DNA of 64,000 nucleotides from Chryseobacterium sp. G0162. GTDB taxonomy: Bacteria > Bacteroidota > Bacteroidia > Flavobacteriales > Weeksellaceae. The DNA is taken from assembly GCF_003815715.1 (NCBI RefSeq), contig NZ_CP033922.1:1377001-1441000 (forward strand). Direction: 5' to 3'. Both the position numbers and the translations under genes were made by a program. Shown in pieces: positions 8,161 to 16,137 of this stretch (its first letter is position 1; each line of letters starts with the position of its first letter). Under the pieces are notes generated by a model. The model was given only the letters and a program-made list of their open reading frames with translations. It was not told where the DNA came from and searched no databases.

Positions 8161-9411
8161 ATGGAAAAAAATGAAAACGGTAGAAAAGTAAAACTTAAAG
8201 TTGAAGATCTGACGATTATTTTTGGTAAAAACAAAGAAAAAGCACAGGAACTTTTAGACAAAGGTTTTTCCAAAAAGGAAATTCTAGAAAAAACAGGTTG
8301 CACTGTAGGAATCAACAAAGCGAGTTTTGAGATCTATGAGGGTGAATTCTTTGTCATCATGGGGCTGTCCGGAAGCGGAAAATCTACCTTACTGCGTTGT
8401 CTTAACAGACTGAACGAACCTACTTCAGGTAAAGTATATATCAATGATGATAATATTACCGGTAAAAACAATAAAGAACTTCTGGAAGTAAGAAGAACGG
8501 AAATGAGTATGGTATTTCAAAAATTTGGTTTACTGCCTCATCACAATATCTTAGATAATGCAGGTTTCGGACTTGAAATCAGAGGAGAAAGTAAAGCTTC
8601 CCGCGATGAAAAAGCACAGAAAGCTCTGGATATTGTTGGATTAAACGGTTTCGAAAATCAATATCCTTCCCAACTTTCGGGAGGAATGCAACAGAGAGTA
8701 GGATTAGCAAGAGCTTTGGCCAACGATCCGGAAGTATTGCTTATGGATGAAGCTTTCTCCGCGCTGGATCCTTTGATAAAATCTGAAATGCAGGACCAAA
8801 TGCTGGAGTTGCAAAACACTTTACAAAAAACCATTGTATTTATTACCCATGACCTCGACGAAGCCATTAAAATTGGAGACCGTATCGTCATTATGAAGGA
8901 TGGCGTCATAGAACAAATAGGAACTGCCGAAGATATTTTAACCAACCCTGCAAGCGATTATGTAAAAGCATTTGTAGAGAAAGTAGACCGTAAAACAATT
9001 ATTACCGCCAGATCTTTGATGTTCGATAAAGCTACAGTGGTGCGTTTTAGAAAAGATGGTCCCGAAGGAGCCTTACGAAAAATGAGAGCAACAGGATTAG
9101 AAAACCTGCCCGTTGTAGATTTTCAAAATAAATTTCTTGGTTTTGTAACGCTTAATGATGTTGTCAGAATTGCCAAAAAGAAAGAACCTACAGTAGAATC
9201 TATTATCAACAATAATGTACCTTCAGTTTATCCCGAGGTTACGGTAGAAGAAATGTTACCATTAATTTCAGGAAGTAAATCGGCCATTGCTGTTGTAGAT
9301 GAAAACAATAAATTTTTAGGCCTTGTTACCCAACTTTCTCTTGTCATAGAAGCTACCAAATTTAACGAAGAAGAAATCATTGAATTAAAAGAAATCGCAA
9401 ACAATCAATAA
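8161..9411 (+). CDS. proV: glycine betaine/proline ABC transporter, ATP-binding subunit
   Basis: A 416-residue ABC ATPase of the OpuAA/ProV family. The Walker A motif GLSGSGKST includes Lys74, the signature LSGGMQQR starts near residue 172, and MDEAFSALDPL holds Walker B. A tandem CBS pair fills the C-terminal third (about residues 283-400); in OpuA such domains sense ionic strength or nucleotides. The N-terminal extension (KEKAQELLDKGFSKKEIL) is typical of this family. Followed after one base by the permease gene; expression is probably controlled through the long leader. Confidence 0.93.
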   Translation: MEKNENGRKVKLKVEDLTIIFGKNKEKAQELLDKGFSKKEILEKTGCTVGINKASFEIYEGEFFVIMGLSGSGKSTLLRCLNRLNEPTSGKVYINDDNITGKNNKELLEVRRTEMSMVFQKFGLLPHHNILDNAGFGLEIRGESKASRDEKAQKALDIVGLNGFENQYPSQLSGGMQQRVGLARALANDPEVLLMDEAFSALDPLIKSEMQDQMLELQNTLQKTIVFITHDLDEAIKIGDRIVIMKDGVIEQIGTAEDILTNPASDYVKAFVEKVDRKTIITARSLMFDKATVVRFRKDGPEGALRKMRATGLENLPVVDFQNKFLGFVTLNDVVRIAKKKEPTVESIINNNVPSVYPEVTVEEMLPLISGSKSAIAVVDENNKFLGLVTQLSLVIEATKFNEEEIIELKEIANNQ

Positions 9412-9412
9412 G

Positions 9413-10240
9413 ATGAATAAAATTATAGATATAGGTCAATATGTAGAAACTGCAATCAATTGGCTCACAGAAAACGGAAAACCTGTATTTGATGTCATAA
9501 AACATGTAGGAAACGCCTCTATCATGGGGATTGAATGGGTACTTATAAATACTCCATTTTATGTAATCATCCTCTTCATTACACTTTTAGCATTGTGGAA
9601 AGCCGGGAAAGGTATCGCCATTGTTACGGCAGCAGGATTAAGCCTGATATTTTTGATGGGATTATGGAAAGAAACCATGGAAACGCTGGCACTTATCTTC
9701 GTAGCAACCATTACTGCCCTTATCCTTTCTATCCCTCTGGGAATTTTAGCTGCCAAAAACAAGATTGCCGCAAAAATTATTCGTCCTTTATTGGATTTAA
9801 TGCAAACCATGCCTGCATTCGTTTACCTGATTCCTGCGGTACTGTTTTTCAGCATCGGAAAAGTGCCCGGCGCTTTTGCAACAATCATTTTTGCAATGCC
9901 TCCAGCGGTACGTTTAACAACATTGGGAATAGAATCTGTACCGAAAGATATTGTAGAAGCAGCACGTGCTTTTGGAGCAACCAACCGTCAGATCCTATTT
10001 AAAGTGGAACTTCCTCTGGCCATGAAAACTATTTTAACAGGGATTAATCAAACCATCCTTTTATCCCTATCTATGGTTGTGATTGCCGGAATGATTGCCG
10101 CAGGTGGTCTGGGTGAGAAAGTACTGGAAGGAATTAATAATCTGGATATCGGATTAGGATTTGAAAGCGGATTATCCGTTGTCATTTTAGCCATTATCCT
10201 CGACAGGATTACCCAAGGATTTGTAAAGAAAAAACAATAA
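9413..10240 (+). CDS. proW: glycine betaine/proline ABC transporter, permease
   Basis: A 275-residue permease with about six membrane helices and the binding-protein-dependent transport domain; the EAA-type loop reads EAARAFGATNRQILFKVELPLA (about residues 181-202). It forms the membrane channel of the betaine importer with the ATPase and receptor. Spacing is one base on each side, so the three genes make one transcript. Confidence 0.92.
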   Translation: MNKIIDIGQYVETAINWLTENGKPVFDVIKHVGNASIMGIEWVLINTPFYVIILFITLLALWKAGKGIAIVTAAGLSLIFLMGLWKETMETLALIFVATITALILSIPLGILAAKNKIAAKIIRPLLDLMQTMPAFVYLIPAVLFFSIGKVPGAFATIIFAMPPAVRLTTLGIESVPKDIVEAARAFGATNRQILFKVELPLAMKTILTGINQTILLSLSMVVIAGMIAAGGLGEKVLEGINNLDIGLGFESGLSVVILAIILDRITQGFVKKKQ

Positions 10241-10241
10241 G

Positions 10242-11096
10242 ATGAAACAATTAAAATATCTATTTTTTCCCATTTTAATGATCCTATTTGGTTCATTAAA
10301 TTCATGTGGAAATATAAAAAACTCCAAATATATTACCATAGGAATGGTAGATGGCTGGGCAGAAGATGTGGCGATGACGCATGTAGCTAAAGCAATTTTG
10401 GATCAACAAGGCTATCATGTCATTATTCAAAAAGCCTCTACAGATATGATTCTGGCTTCCATGAACAATGAAGATACAGACCTTTTCATGGGAGTTTGGC
10501 TTCCTTACACCCATGCTAAAAAACTGGCTAAATTTCCGGGATTAACACATCTGGGAACCAATTATAACAATGGCCGTATAGGATTGGTAGTTCCCGAATA
10601 TGTTTCCATTCAGTCTATTGAAGAACTTAACCAGCATCAGGAACAGTTCAATCACAGAATCATTGGGATTGAAAAGGGCGCAGGATTGACAACAGGAACA
10701 GATAAAGCAATTATTGATTATAAACTGGATTATCAACAGATCAACTCCTCTACCATTGCCATGATCACCGAATTACAGAACGCCATACAGCGTAAACAAT
10801 GGATTGTGGTAACAGGATGGCAGCCTCACTGGATGTTTGGTAAAATGAAGCTTAAGTTTCTTGACGATTCCAAAAAGATATTTGGTGAAGCGGAACAGAT
10901 TAAAACCTATTCAAGAAAAAGCTTTGGTACAGATTATCCGGAACTGGCAACATTCTTTTCTAACCTCCATTTTGATGATGAAACGATGTCTGATCTTTTA
11001 ATCCAAATGGAACAGAGTAAAAATAAAGAAGCCACTGCACAAAAATGGGTGGAAGAACATGCTGAGCTGGTCAATACATGGTTAGATAAAAAGTAA
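10242..11096 (+). CDS. proX: glycine betaine ABC transporter, substrate-binding lipoprotein
   Basis: A 284-residue protein with a lipoprotein signal ending in LNSCGN (Cys22) and an OpuAC/ProX-type binding domain. Aromatic residues that could form the betaine cage occur in VDGWAED (near 35-41), GVWLPYTH (near 84) and VTGWQPHWMFG (near 185). It delivers the osmolyte to the permease from the outer face of the inner membrane. Last gene of the operon, followed by a terminator at 11121-11156. Confidence 0.92.
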   Translation: MKQLKYLFFPILMILFGSLNSCGNIKNSKYITIGMVDGWAEDVAMTHVAKAILDQQGYHVIIQKASTDMILASMNNEDTDLFMGVWLPYTHAKKLAKFPGLTHLGTNYNNGRIGLVVPEYVSIQSIEELNQHQEQFNHRIIGIEKGAGLTTGTDKAIIDYKLDYQQINSSTIAMITELQNAIQRKQWIVVTGWQPHWMFGKMKLKFLDDSKKIFGEAEQIKTYSRKSFGTDYPELATFFSNLHFDDETMSDLLIQMEQSKNKEATAQKWVEEHAELVNTWLDKK

Positions 11097-11120
11097 TTTA
11101 GAAAATCATGTATGACAACT

Positions 11121-11156
11121 AAAAATCCTCAACTCTACTGAGTCTGAGGATTTTTT
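11121..11156. terminator. bidirectional terminator between proX and the HxlR gene
   Basis: AAAATCCTCA and TGAGGATTTT form a hairpin flanked by A and T runs, so it can work in both directions. It lies between two convergent genes. Confidence 0.85.
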
Positions 11157-11165
11157 ATTGCTCTT

Positions 11166-11555
11166 TTACGATCCTGAAGTAGTCATGGACTCCTTAATCT
11201 TCTCTCTATGAAGTATTCCCCAGTTTACCAGTGTCTCCGTAACCGGAAATACTGATTTTCCATATTCCGTCACTGCATAAGTCACTGTAATCGGTTTTGT
11301 ATCCTGTATTGTTCTTGTAATCAGAAGATTCGTTTCCAGTTCTTTCAGTTCTTTGCTCAGCATTTTAGCAGAAATTCCATCAATGCCACGCTCAAGTTTT
11401 TTAAAATGAATCTGCTGATCGGTTCTGTTGGTCAGATATCTGAGAATCATCAATTTCCATTTTCCACCCAGAACATCCAAACTATCACGCATGGCGAATA
11501 ATTCCTCCGTACAGGTCGCTTCTCTTTCGGTTCCGTTTTCAATAATTTTTGCCAT
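11166..11555 (-). CDS. HxlR-family transcriptional regulator
   Basis: A winged-helix HxlR protein of about 129 residues. The recognised pattern is CTEELFAMRDSLDVLGGKWKLMILRYL, HFKKLERGIDGISAKMLSKELKELE and VTYAVTEYGKSVFPV, here given in pieces spread over the chain; the early Cys is typical of redox or electrophile-sensing members. The ATG at 11555 (MAKIIENG) is chosen over the upstream ATG at 11585 because the upstream choice would put the palindrome at 11570-11583 inside the gene. Divergent from the quinone oxidoreductase-cupin pair, which it probably controls. Confidence 0.9.
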   Translation of the reverse strand: MAKIIENGTEREATCTEELFAMRDSLDVLGGKWKLMILRYLTNRTDQQIHFKKLERGIDGISAKMLSKELKELETNLLITRTIQDTKPITVTYAVTEYGKSVFPVTETLVNWGILHREKIKESMTTSGS

Positions 11556-11569
11556 AATAGTTTCATCAA

Positions 11570-11598
11570 GGTAACTAGTTACCATTTGTTAACTAGTA
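11570..11598. promoter_or_regulatory. candidate HxlR operator, two palindromic sites
   Basis: GGTAACTAGTTACC (11570-11583) is a perfect 14-base palindrome. A second copy of its core, TTAACTAGTA, lies at 11589-11598, with 18 bases between centres. Both sites sit between the divergent HxlR and oxidoreductase genes, upstream of the -7 element TACATTTG (11622-11629). The spacing suits two dimers on nearly the same DNA face. Function is inferred. Confidence 0.6.
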
Positions 11599-11646
11599 GC
11601 AAATATAAACTATTCCCGTTTTACATTTGTACATCAAATTAACAAT

Positions 11647-12639
11647 ATGAAAGCAGTTATTTTAAATAAAGATTTTAAACTTGAAGAGGGTTTTACAGAA
11701 CAACCTCAACCCCAAAACAATGAAGTATTAATTCAGATCAAGGCAAGTGGCTTCAATCCTATCGATTATCAGATGCTGGAAAATGAATTGGAAAGAAAGT
11801 TAATCAGTTCACCTATATTAGGAAGGGAATTATCTGGAATTATTGTAGAAAAAGGAGCTGATGTTACTCAATTCAACATTGGAGATGAAGTATTCTGTGG
11901 CAGTGGCTCTATGGGAAGCAATGGGACTTATGCAGAATACATTTCTGTTCCGGAAGCCATTGTTTCGCTCAAACCTAAAAATATTTCCTTCGAACAGGCA
12001 GCTTCTATTCCATCCGCAGGTTTAACTTCTTTACAAATTTTTAACCGGTTAAAATTACAGCCGCAACAAACGATTCTTATCACAGGTGCTGCCGGAGGAG
12101 TAGGTTCTTTTTTACTTAAGATTTTATTAGCTCATCATATTGAGAACTTTATTGCAACGGTTGGAAGTGAAGAAAATAGACAAATGCTTTTGAGCCTGGG
12201 GGTAAAAGACCATCAAATCGTTAATTATAAAGAAGAAAACCTTATAGACAATATTTTAAAGGCCAATCACCATCAATCTTTTGATATCGGAATTGATCTG
12301 GTAGGAAATTATATGGCTAAAGTCACAGCTGAAGTATTAAAAATCAATGGTACTTATGTAGATGTCACTGCTCTTGTCACCAAGGAAGCTCATGAACTTC
12401 TTTTCAACAAAGGAACTGTAATGATGAATATCTCCAATTACACCTACGGCATGGCTAAACAATATGATTATTATAAAAACAGTTTAGAGGAAATTACAAA
12501 ACTTATTGAAAATGGTTCCATCGTTCCATCACAACATAAAATAATAGGTAATCTTTCTTTGGAAACTGTTCTAGAGGCACACTCCATTCTTAAAAATAAC
12601 CAGACTCAAGGTCATAAACTTATCATGAAAAACTCGTAA
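11647..12639 (+). CDS. zinc-independent quinone oxidoreductase (MDR superfamily)
   Basis: A 330-residue medium-chain dehydrogenase/reductase. The N-terminal GroES-like domain includes GFNPIDYQMLE and LGRELSGIIVEKGADV. The Rossmann domain has ITGAAGGVGSFLLKIL near residues 141-156. The structural-zinc Cys cluster is absent, as in quinone oxidoreductases, which use NADPH to reduce quinones or enones. Paired with the cupin gene three bases downstream and divergent from the HxlR regulator. Confidence 0.9.
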   Translation: MKAVILNKDFKLEEGFTEQPQPQNNEVLIQIKASGFNPIDYQMLENELERKLISSPILGRELSGIIVEKGADVTQFNIGDEVFCGSGSMGSNGTYAEYISVPEAIVSLKPKNISFEQAASIPSAGLTSLQIFNRLKLQPQQTILITGAAGGVGSFLLKILLAHHIENFIATVGSEENRQMLLSLGVKDHQIVNYKEENLIDNILKANHHQSFDIGIDLVGNYMAKVTAEVLKINGTYVDVTALVTKEAHELLFNKGTVMMNISNYTYGMAKQYDYYKNSLEEITKLIENGSIVPSQHKIIGNLSLETVLEAHSILKNNQTQGHKLIMKNS

Positions 12640-12642
12640 CCA

Positions 12643-13122
12643 ATGAACAAAATACCAAGACGCATCGTAACAGGAATTAAAGACGGAAAATCCATCATTG
12701 CAGAAGATCAACAGGTAGAAAATGCCATAGAACATTTCCCTGGACTCATTATTTCAGATATCTGGAATACTCAAACAACTCCTGCAAGCCTGGATCATGA
12801 AACAAGAATTCCCAATACCGGATTTCCACAAACACCCAAAAACGGAACCTATTTCCGATATGTAGTTATTCCTCCTGATAAAGATCTCGGCGTCGAATTC
12901 AAAAAAGGAGAACCTCATCCTATGATGCACCAGACACCAACATTAGATTATATTATCATCCTTTCCGGTGAACTTTATTTGATGATGGAAGAAGGAGAAA
13001 CCCTGCTCAAGCCTGGAGATATTGTCATACAAAGAGGAACAAACCATGCATGGAGTAACCGTTCTGATGAACCTTGTATACAACTGGCTGTACTGATAGA
13101 TGCGAGTGAAAATATTGATTAA
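12643..13122 (+). CDS. cupin-domain protein
   Basis: A 159-residue protein with a single C-terminal cupin barrel: HQTPTLDYIIILSGELYLM forms motif 1 and LKPGDIVIQRGTNHAWSNR motif 2. Metal ligands could include the His residues of both motifs and the Glu of the first. The N-terminal part has no recognised domain. It is probably co-transcribed with the preceding quinone oxidoreductase. The substrate is unknown. Confidence 0.88.
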   Translation: MNKIPRRIVTGIKDGKSIIAEDQQVENAIEHFPGLIISDIWNTQTTPASLDHETRIPNTGFPQTPKNGTYFRYVVIPPDKDLGVEFKKGEPHPMMHQTPTLDYIIILSGELYLMMEEGETLLKPGDIVIQRGTNHAWSNRSDEPCIQLAVLIDASENID

Positions 13123-13136
13123 AGATTATTTTTCCC

Positions 13137-13185
13137 CACGGATTACACAGATTTTCACAGATGAAAAAGGTCTGCGTAATCTGTG
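13137..13185. repeat. imperfect inverted repeat with iterated CAC word
   Basis: CACGGATTACACAGA (13137-13151) and TCTGCGTAATCTGTG (13171-13185) are inverted copies with two mismatches. The left side continues as TTTTCACAGAT, so the word CAC(A/G)GAT occurs three times at 9-10 base spacing. Confidence 0.7.
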
Positions 13186-13252
13186 AGAGCCTTAATCCTT
13201 GTTGGAAATCGCAAAGAGACAAGAAAATCTAAGATTTTAGGCAATATATTTG

Positions 13253-13391
13253 GCCACGAATGCACGAATAAATATTTCTAATATATTTCAAAAAACTATG
13301 TGCCTATGGGGTAAAAATTATTAAACCACATAAGCACATAGATCTTATTCATGAAGTTCTGCAAGTATCATTTTATTCGTGCATTCGTGGC
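13253..13391. repeat. 139-base palindromic element, perfect 20-base arms
   Basis: GCCACGAATGCACGAATAAA (13253-13272) and TTTATTCGTGCATTCGTGGC (13372-13391) are perfect inverted copies. Each arm contains CACGAAT twice, eight bases apart. The element contains the hairpin listed at 13296-13341. ATTT flanks both ends and could be a short target duplication, though chance is likely in AT-rich DNA. Confidence 0.85.
13296..13341. repeat. nested inverted repeat
   Basis: CTATGTGCCTATGGGGT (13296-13312) and ACCACATAAGCACATAG (13325-13341) pair with two mismatches around a 12-base loop. Read from its C-rich end the arm is CCACATAAGCACATAG, again a doubled CAC word with eight-base period. It sits inside the element at 13253-13391. 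Confidence 0.75.
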
Positions 13392-13487
13392 ATTTAAATA
13401 AGCAGCATGCAAATTTTATCGCAGATAAAACCCTGACGCCTTAAATACAACGCTTCAGAACTTTACATCTTATCAATTTTCAACATA

Positions 13488-13949
13488 CTACAAAGCCGAA
13501 ATCTCCTTCAATTTCTGTTTCATTTTTTCAGGAGACAATAATCCTTCCTGATAATACACCAAATTCTGATTCTTATCCAGGAAAATCCACAGCGGATAAA
13601 CTGGCTGTTCCTTGTTTTTTGACAATGCCAACGCCAGTTCATGAATCCCGGAATTACCATTGGATAAATATTCAAATTCCTGTCCTTGAAAATTGATCTT
13701 TTCTTTTGTTTTTTCAGCCTCAAAATGGATCAGATAAAAATTGTTATTCATCATTTCGACTAACTCTTTATCCTTATTCAAACGAAAAGATTCGATTTTA
13801 CAGACCGAACACCAATCCGTATATAGATGAATTACAACAGGTTTTGGAGAATCTTTTTGTAAACGTTCCAGTTCAGAAAAAGTCCCTGTCTTCATCTGAG
13901 ACAAATAAAGACAGGGCACAAACATTAAAAATAAAATAAAAGGTCTCAT
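13488..13949 (-). CDS. exported thioredoxin-like protein
   Basis: A 153-residue protein with an N-terminal signal peptide (about residues 1-18) and a thioredoxin fold carrying TDWCSVCKIES, the CxxC redox site. It would work in the periplasm, probably reducing or oxidising a thiol pair. Its start overlaps the stop of the TonB-dependent receptor by four bases on the same strand, so the two are translationally coupled. The receptor plug carries a Cys-x-x-Cys pair (NCSVCNTG), a plausible partner (inference). Confidence 0.88.
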   Translation of the reverse strand: MRPFILFLMFVPCLYLSQMKTGTFSELERLQKDSPKPVVIHLYTDWCSVCKIESFRLNKDKELVEMMNNNFYLIHFEAEKTKEKINFQGQEFEYLSNGNSGIHELALALSKNKEQPVYPLWIFLDKNQNLVYYQEGLLSPEKMKQKLKEISAL

Positions 13950-16015
13950 TTTAGGGTATATTTCACTCCCAGGAACCCTCTGATACGTTGCATTGGAGCA
14001 TATCCATAAGCGGTATCGAAAGTATAATGATTGGGATTGCTGACCGGATCATCAACATGTTTATCAAAGGGGTCAAAAGGCCTCATCAGAGGGTCTTTAG
14101 GAGTAAAGTTGAATAAGTTTTTAATGCCACAATAAACTTCAAATCCGGATTTAAAGCTCTTTGAAACCTGAATATTAGCTAACGAATAAAATGGTGAATA
14201 TTCAGGACGGAAGTCATTAGGCAAAACCGGAAGTCTCATAGGCCCATAAAACTGTCCTGTGAAATCTACCGTCAGATTACTAGGAAATTTATAGGTCAGG
14301 TTATAGGTTCCACTCCATTTTGGAGCATGCAGTTGCTGTGTTTTTTGATTTTCATCATCATATTTCTGATAAACATCAAGATAGGTTACTCCTACATTGA
14401 CACTTAAAGGAAATGAAAAACTGAAATCCACATTCAATGAAGCACCTCTGGAAATTCCATATCCATGAAGATTATCATAAATGATTTTATTCGGATCAGA
14501 ATCGAAATCACCAACAATTTTATTACTGAAATAGGTATAGAAAGCCGAAGCATCAAGATTCACCATTCGGGTTCCCACAGGAATTTTCCAGATATAGTTC
14601 AAATTTCCGTTCACAGATCTTTCAGGTTGCAGATCTGATTTCACTACCACTTCTCTGGAACCGGTCAGCGCAGCATGATCCTCTGTAAAAAGATTCACGA
14701 CTCTGAACCCTGTTCCGAAGTTGAATCTCAATGTATGATACGGATTCGGCGAGAATTTCCATGCAAATCTTGGAGAATGTATGGAGTGATGCACTTTATC
14801 GTAATCATAACGGTATCCTAATAACAAAGTATTTTTATCATTAATCTCCCATTGGTCCTGAACAAATGCCCCCCAGATCGGGGACTTCATGGGTGCATTG
14901 GTTATGCCATCTGATGCCAGAGTTCCCGGAGTATTATCATCATAAAAAGTTCTTTTAAAAGTTATCCCGGCTGTAATATCATGTTTTCCAAAACTTCTAT
15001 CCCAATACGTTTGTACAAAAGCTACTTTCTGAAGAGCATTGAACGGATTAGATCCGTAAAAAGAATTCTGGTCATGATAATTATAGGAAAACTGAGTCAC
15101 GATATGCTCCTTCATCGGCCATTCATACAACCCGAAAATTTCCGCTCTGTTGGTATAAATACTTTCTCCATACACTTCATCACTACCACGGAAAGATTTA
15201 TTCCACTGCATTTCACCTCCAAAACGGTCTTCATAAAGATATCTCATCGCAAAACTCGCCTGTCGGTTATCTTTTCTTTTAAAATTCCATTTGTTAAAAA
15301 TAGAAATTCTGTCCTGTAAAGTAGAATCTGTAAAATTGTCTTTATTCTGATCTATTCTTTCCTTAAAACTGAAATAATTTAAACTTAATAAGGAAGCTAC
15401 ATTCTTTCCAAGATTAAATTTTGTAGAAAGGTCAAGGTTATTTTCAGCCCATGTACTGGTCATCATATCTACGCTCAGTTTTGGAGCCGTTAAAGCATTT
15501 TTAGTAATAATATTAATCACTCCCCCCATTGCTTCAGAGCCATAAATAGAAGATGCCGGACCTTTTACCACTTCTATTCTGTCTACCAAACTGTTGGGAA
15601 TTCCACTCAATCCATATACGGTAGAAAGTGAACTTACGATGGGCATTCCATCAATCAGGATCATGGTATAAGGCCCTTCCAAACCATTGATATGAATATC
15701 TCCGGTGTTACATACAGAACAGTTCAACTGTGGTTTTACTCCATTTACCATACTGATGGCTTCAAAAATACTTGGAGTAGGATTTTTCTGAAAAAATTTC
15801 TGACTGTAGATCTCAACCGCCACCGGGCTTTTGGATCTGCTCATTGGTTTTATAGTTCCGGTTACCACTACATCCTCAATAGTACTTGTTTTGATCTCTT
15901 TTTTGAAAACCCTTGCAGAATCTGTGTTTTTATGTTGATTTAAATTTAAACTGTCTGTCTCCTGGGCAAAACAATAAGAGGATAAAAAAGTAATAGAAAA
16001 TAATATTCGCTTCAT
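13946..16015 (-). CDS. TonB-dependent outer-membrane receptor
   Basis: A receptor of about 689 residues. After a signal peptide (MKRILFSITFLSSYCFAQ) there is a TonB box region, a plug domain (about 55-175, with LIDGMPIVSS and IEVVKGPASSIYGSEAMGG) and a 22-strand barrel ending in GFLGVKYTLK. The plug has the unusual pair NCSVCNTGDIHINGLEG. The start at 16015 is preferred to an earlier Met because the signal peptide begins there and the promoter lies just upstream. The ligand is unknown; the palindromic promoter suggests metal- or cofactor-dependent control. Coupled to the thioredoxin gene. Confidence 0.92.
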   Translation of the reverse strand: MKRILFSITFLSSYCFAQETDSLNLNQHKNTDSARVFKKEIKTSTIEDVVVTGTIKPMSRSKSPVAVEIYSQKFFQKNPTPSIFEAISMVNGVKPQLNCSVCNTGDIHINGLEGPYTMILIDGMPIVSSLSTVYGLSGIPNSLVDRIEVVKGPASSIYGSEAMGGVINIITKNALTAPKLSVDMMTSTWAENNLDLSTKFNLGKNVASLLSLNYFSFKERIDQNKDNFTDSTLQDRISIFNKWNFKRKDNRQASFAMRYLYEDRFGGEMQWNKSFRGSDEVYGESIYTNRAEIFGLYEWPMKEHIVTQFSYNYHDQNSFYGSNPFNALQKVAFVQTYWDRSFGKHDITAGITFKRTFYDDNTPGTLASDGITNAPMKSPIWGAFVQDQWEINDKNTLLLGYRYDYDKVHHSIHSPRFAWKFSPNPYHTLRFNFGTGFRVVNLFTEDHAALTGSREVVVKSDLQPERSVNGNLNYIWKIPVGTRMVNLDASAFYTYFSNKIVGDFDSDPNKIIYDNLHGYGISRGASLNVDFSFSFPLSVNVGVTYLDVYQKYDDENQKTQQLHAPKWSGTYNLTYKFPSNLTVDFTGQFYGPMRLPVLPNDFRPEYSPFYSLANIQVSKSFKSGFEVYCGIKNLFNFTPKDPLMRPFDPFDKHVDDPVSNPNHYTFDTAYGYAPMQRIRGFLGVKYTLK

Positions 16016-16023
16016 GAAATTAA

Positions 16024-16062
16024 AATTGTTAGACAAATCTAACAATTATTTTTTAATTACAA
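16024..16062 (-). promoter_or_regulatory. promoter of the TonB receptor within a perfect palindrome
   Basis: AATTGTTAGA (16024-16033) and TCTAACAATT (16038-16047) are perfect 10-base inverted arms with a CAAA centre. On the minus strand the centre reads TAGATTTG (16034-16041), a Bacteroidota -7 element, with TTG at 16060-16062 and an 18-base spacer. A repressor bound to the palindrome would cover the -7 element. The TTAGA-N4-TCTAA shape resembles DtxR/MntR-type boxes only loosely. Confidence 0.6.
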
Positions 16063-16083
16063 AACTTGCCAGTAAATATTTGA

Positions 16084-16115
16084 TTGAGCCAATTCATGAA
16101 AAATGATTAAATTTG
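16084..16115 (+). promoter_or_regulatory. promoter of homogentisate dioxygenase gene
   Basis: TTG at 16084-16086 and TAAATTTG at 16108-16115 are separated by 21 bases, the usual Bacteroidota form. The start codon follows 22 bases later. Confidence 0.6.
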
Positions 16116-16137
16116 AGAAACTACATATGAAAGTAAA

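Larger units (their letters stand above)
13123..13487. other. 365-base gap packed with inverted repeats
   Basis: No gene was found. Three separate inverted repeats occupy 13137-13391 (listed below); the remaining 96 bases next to the thioredoxin gene show nothing recognisable. The region is not a simple terminator zone: the arms of each pair are different words with a shared CAC-based design. Confidence 0.7.

Noticed and set aside
13123..13487. CRISPR array
   Set aside because: The repeats are inverted, differ from one another and have no regular spacers.
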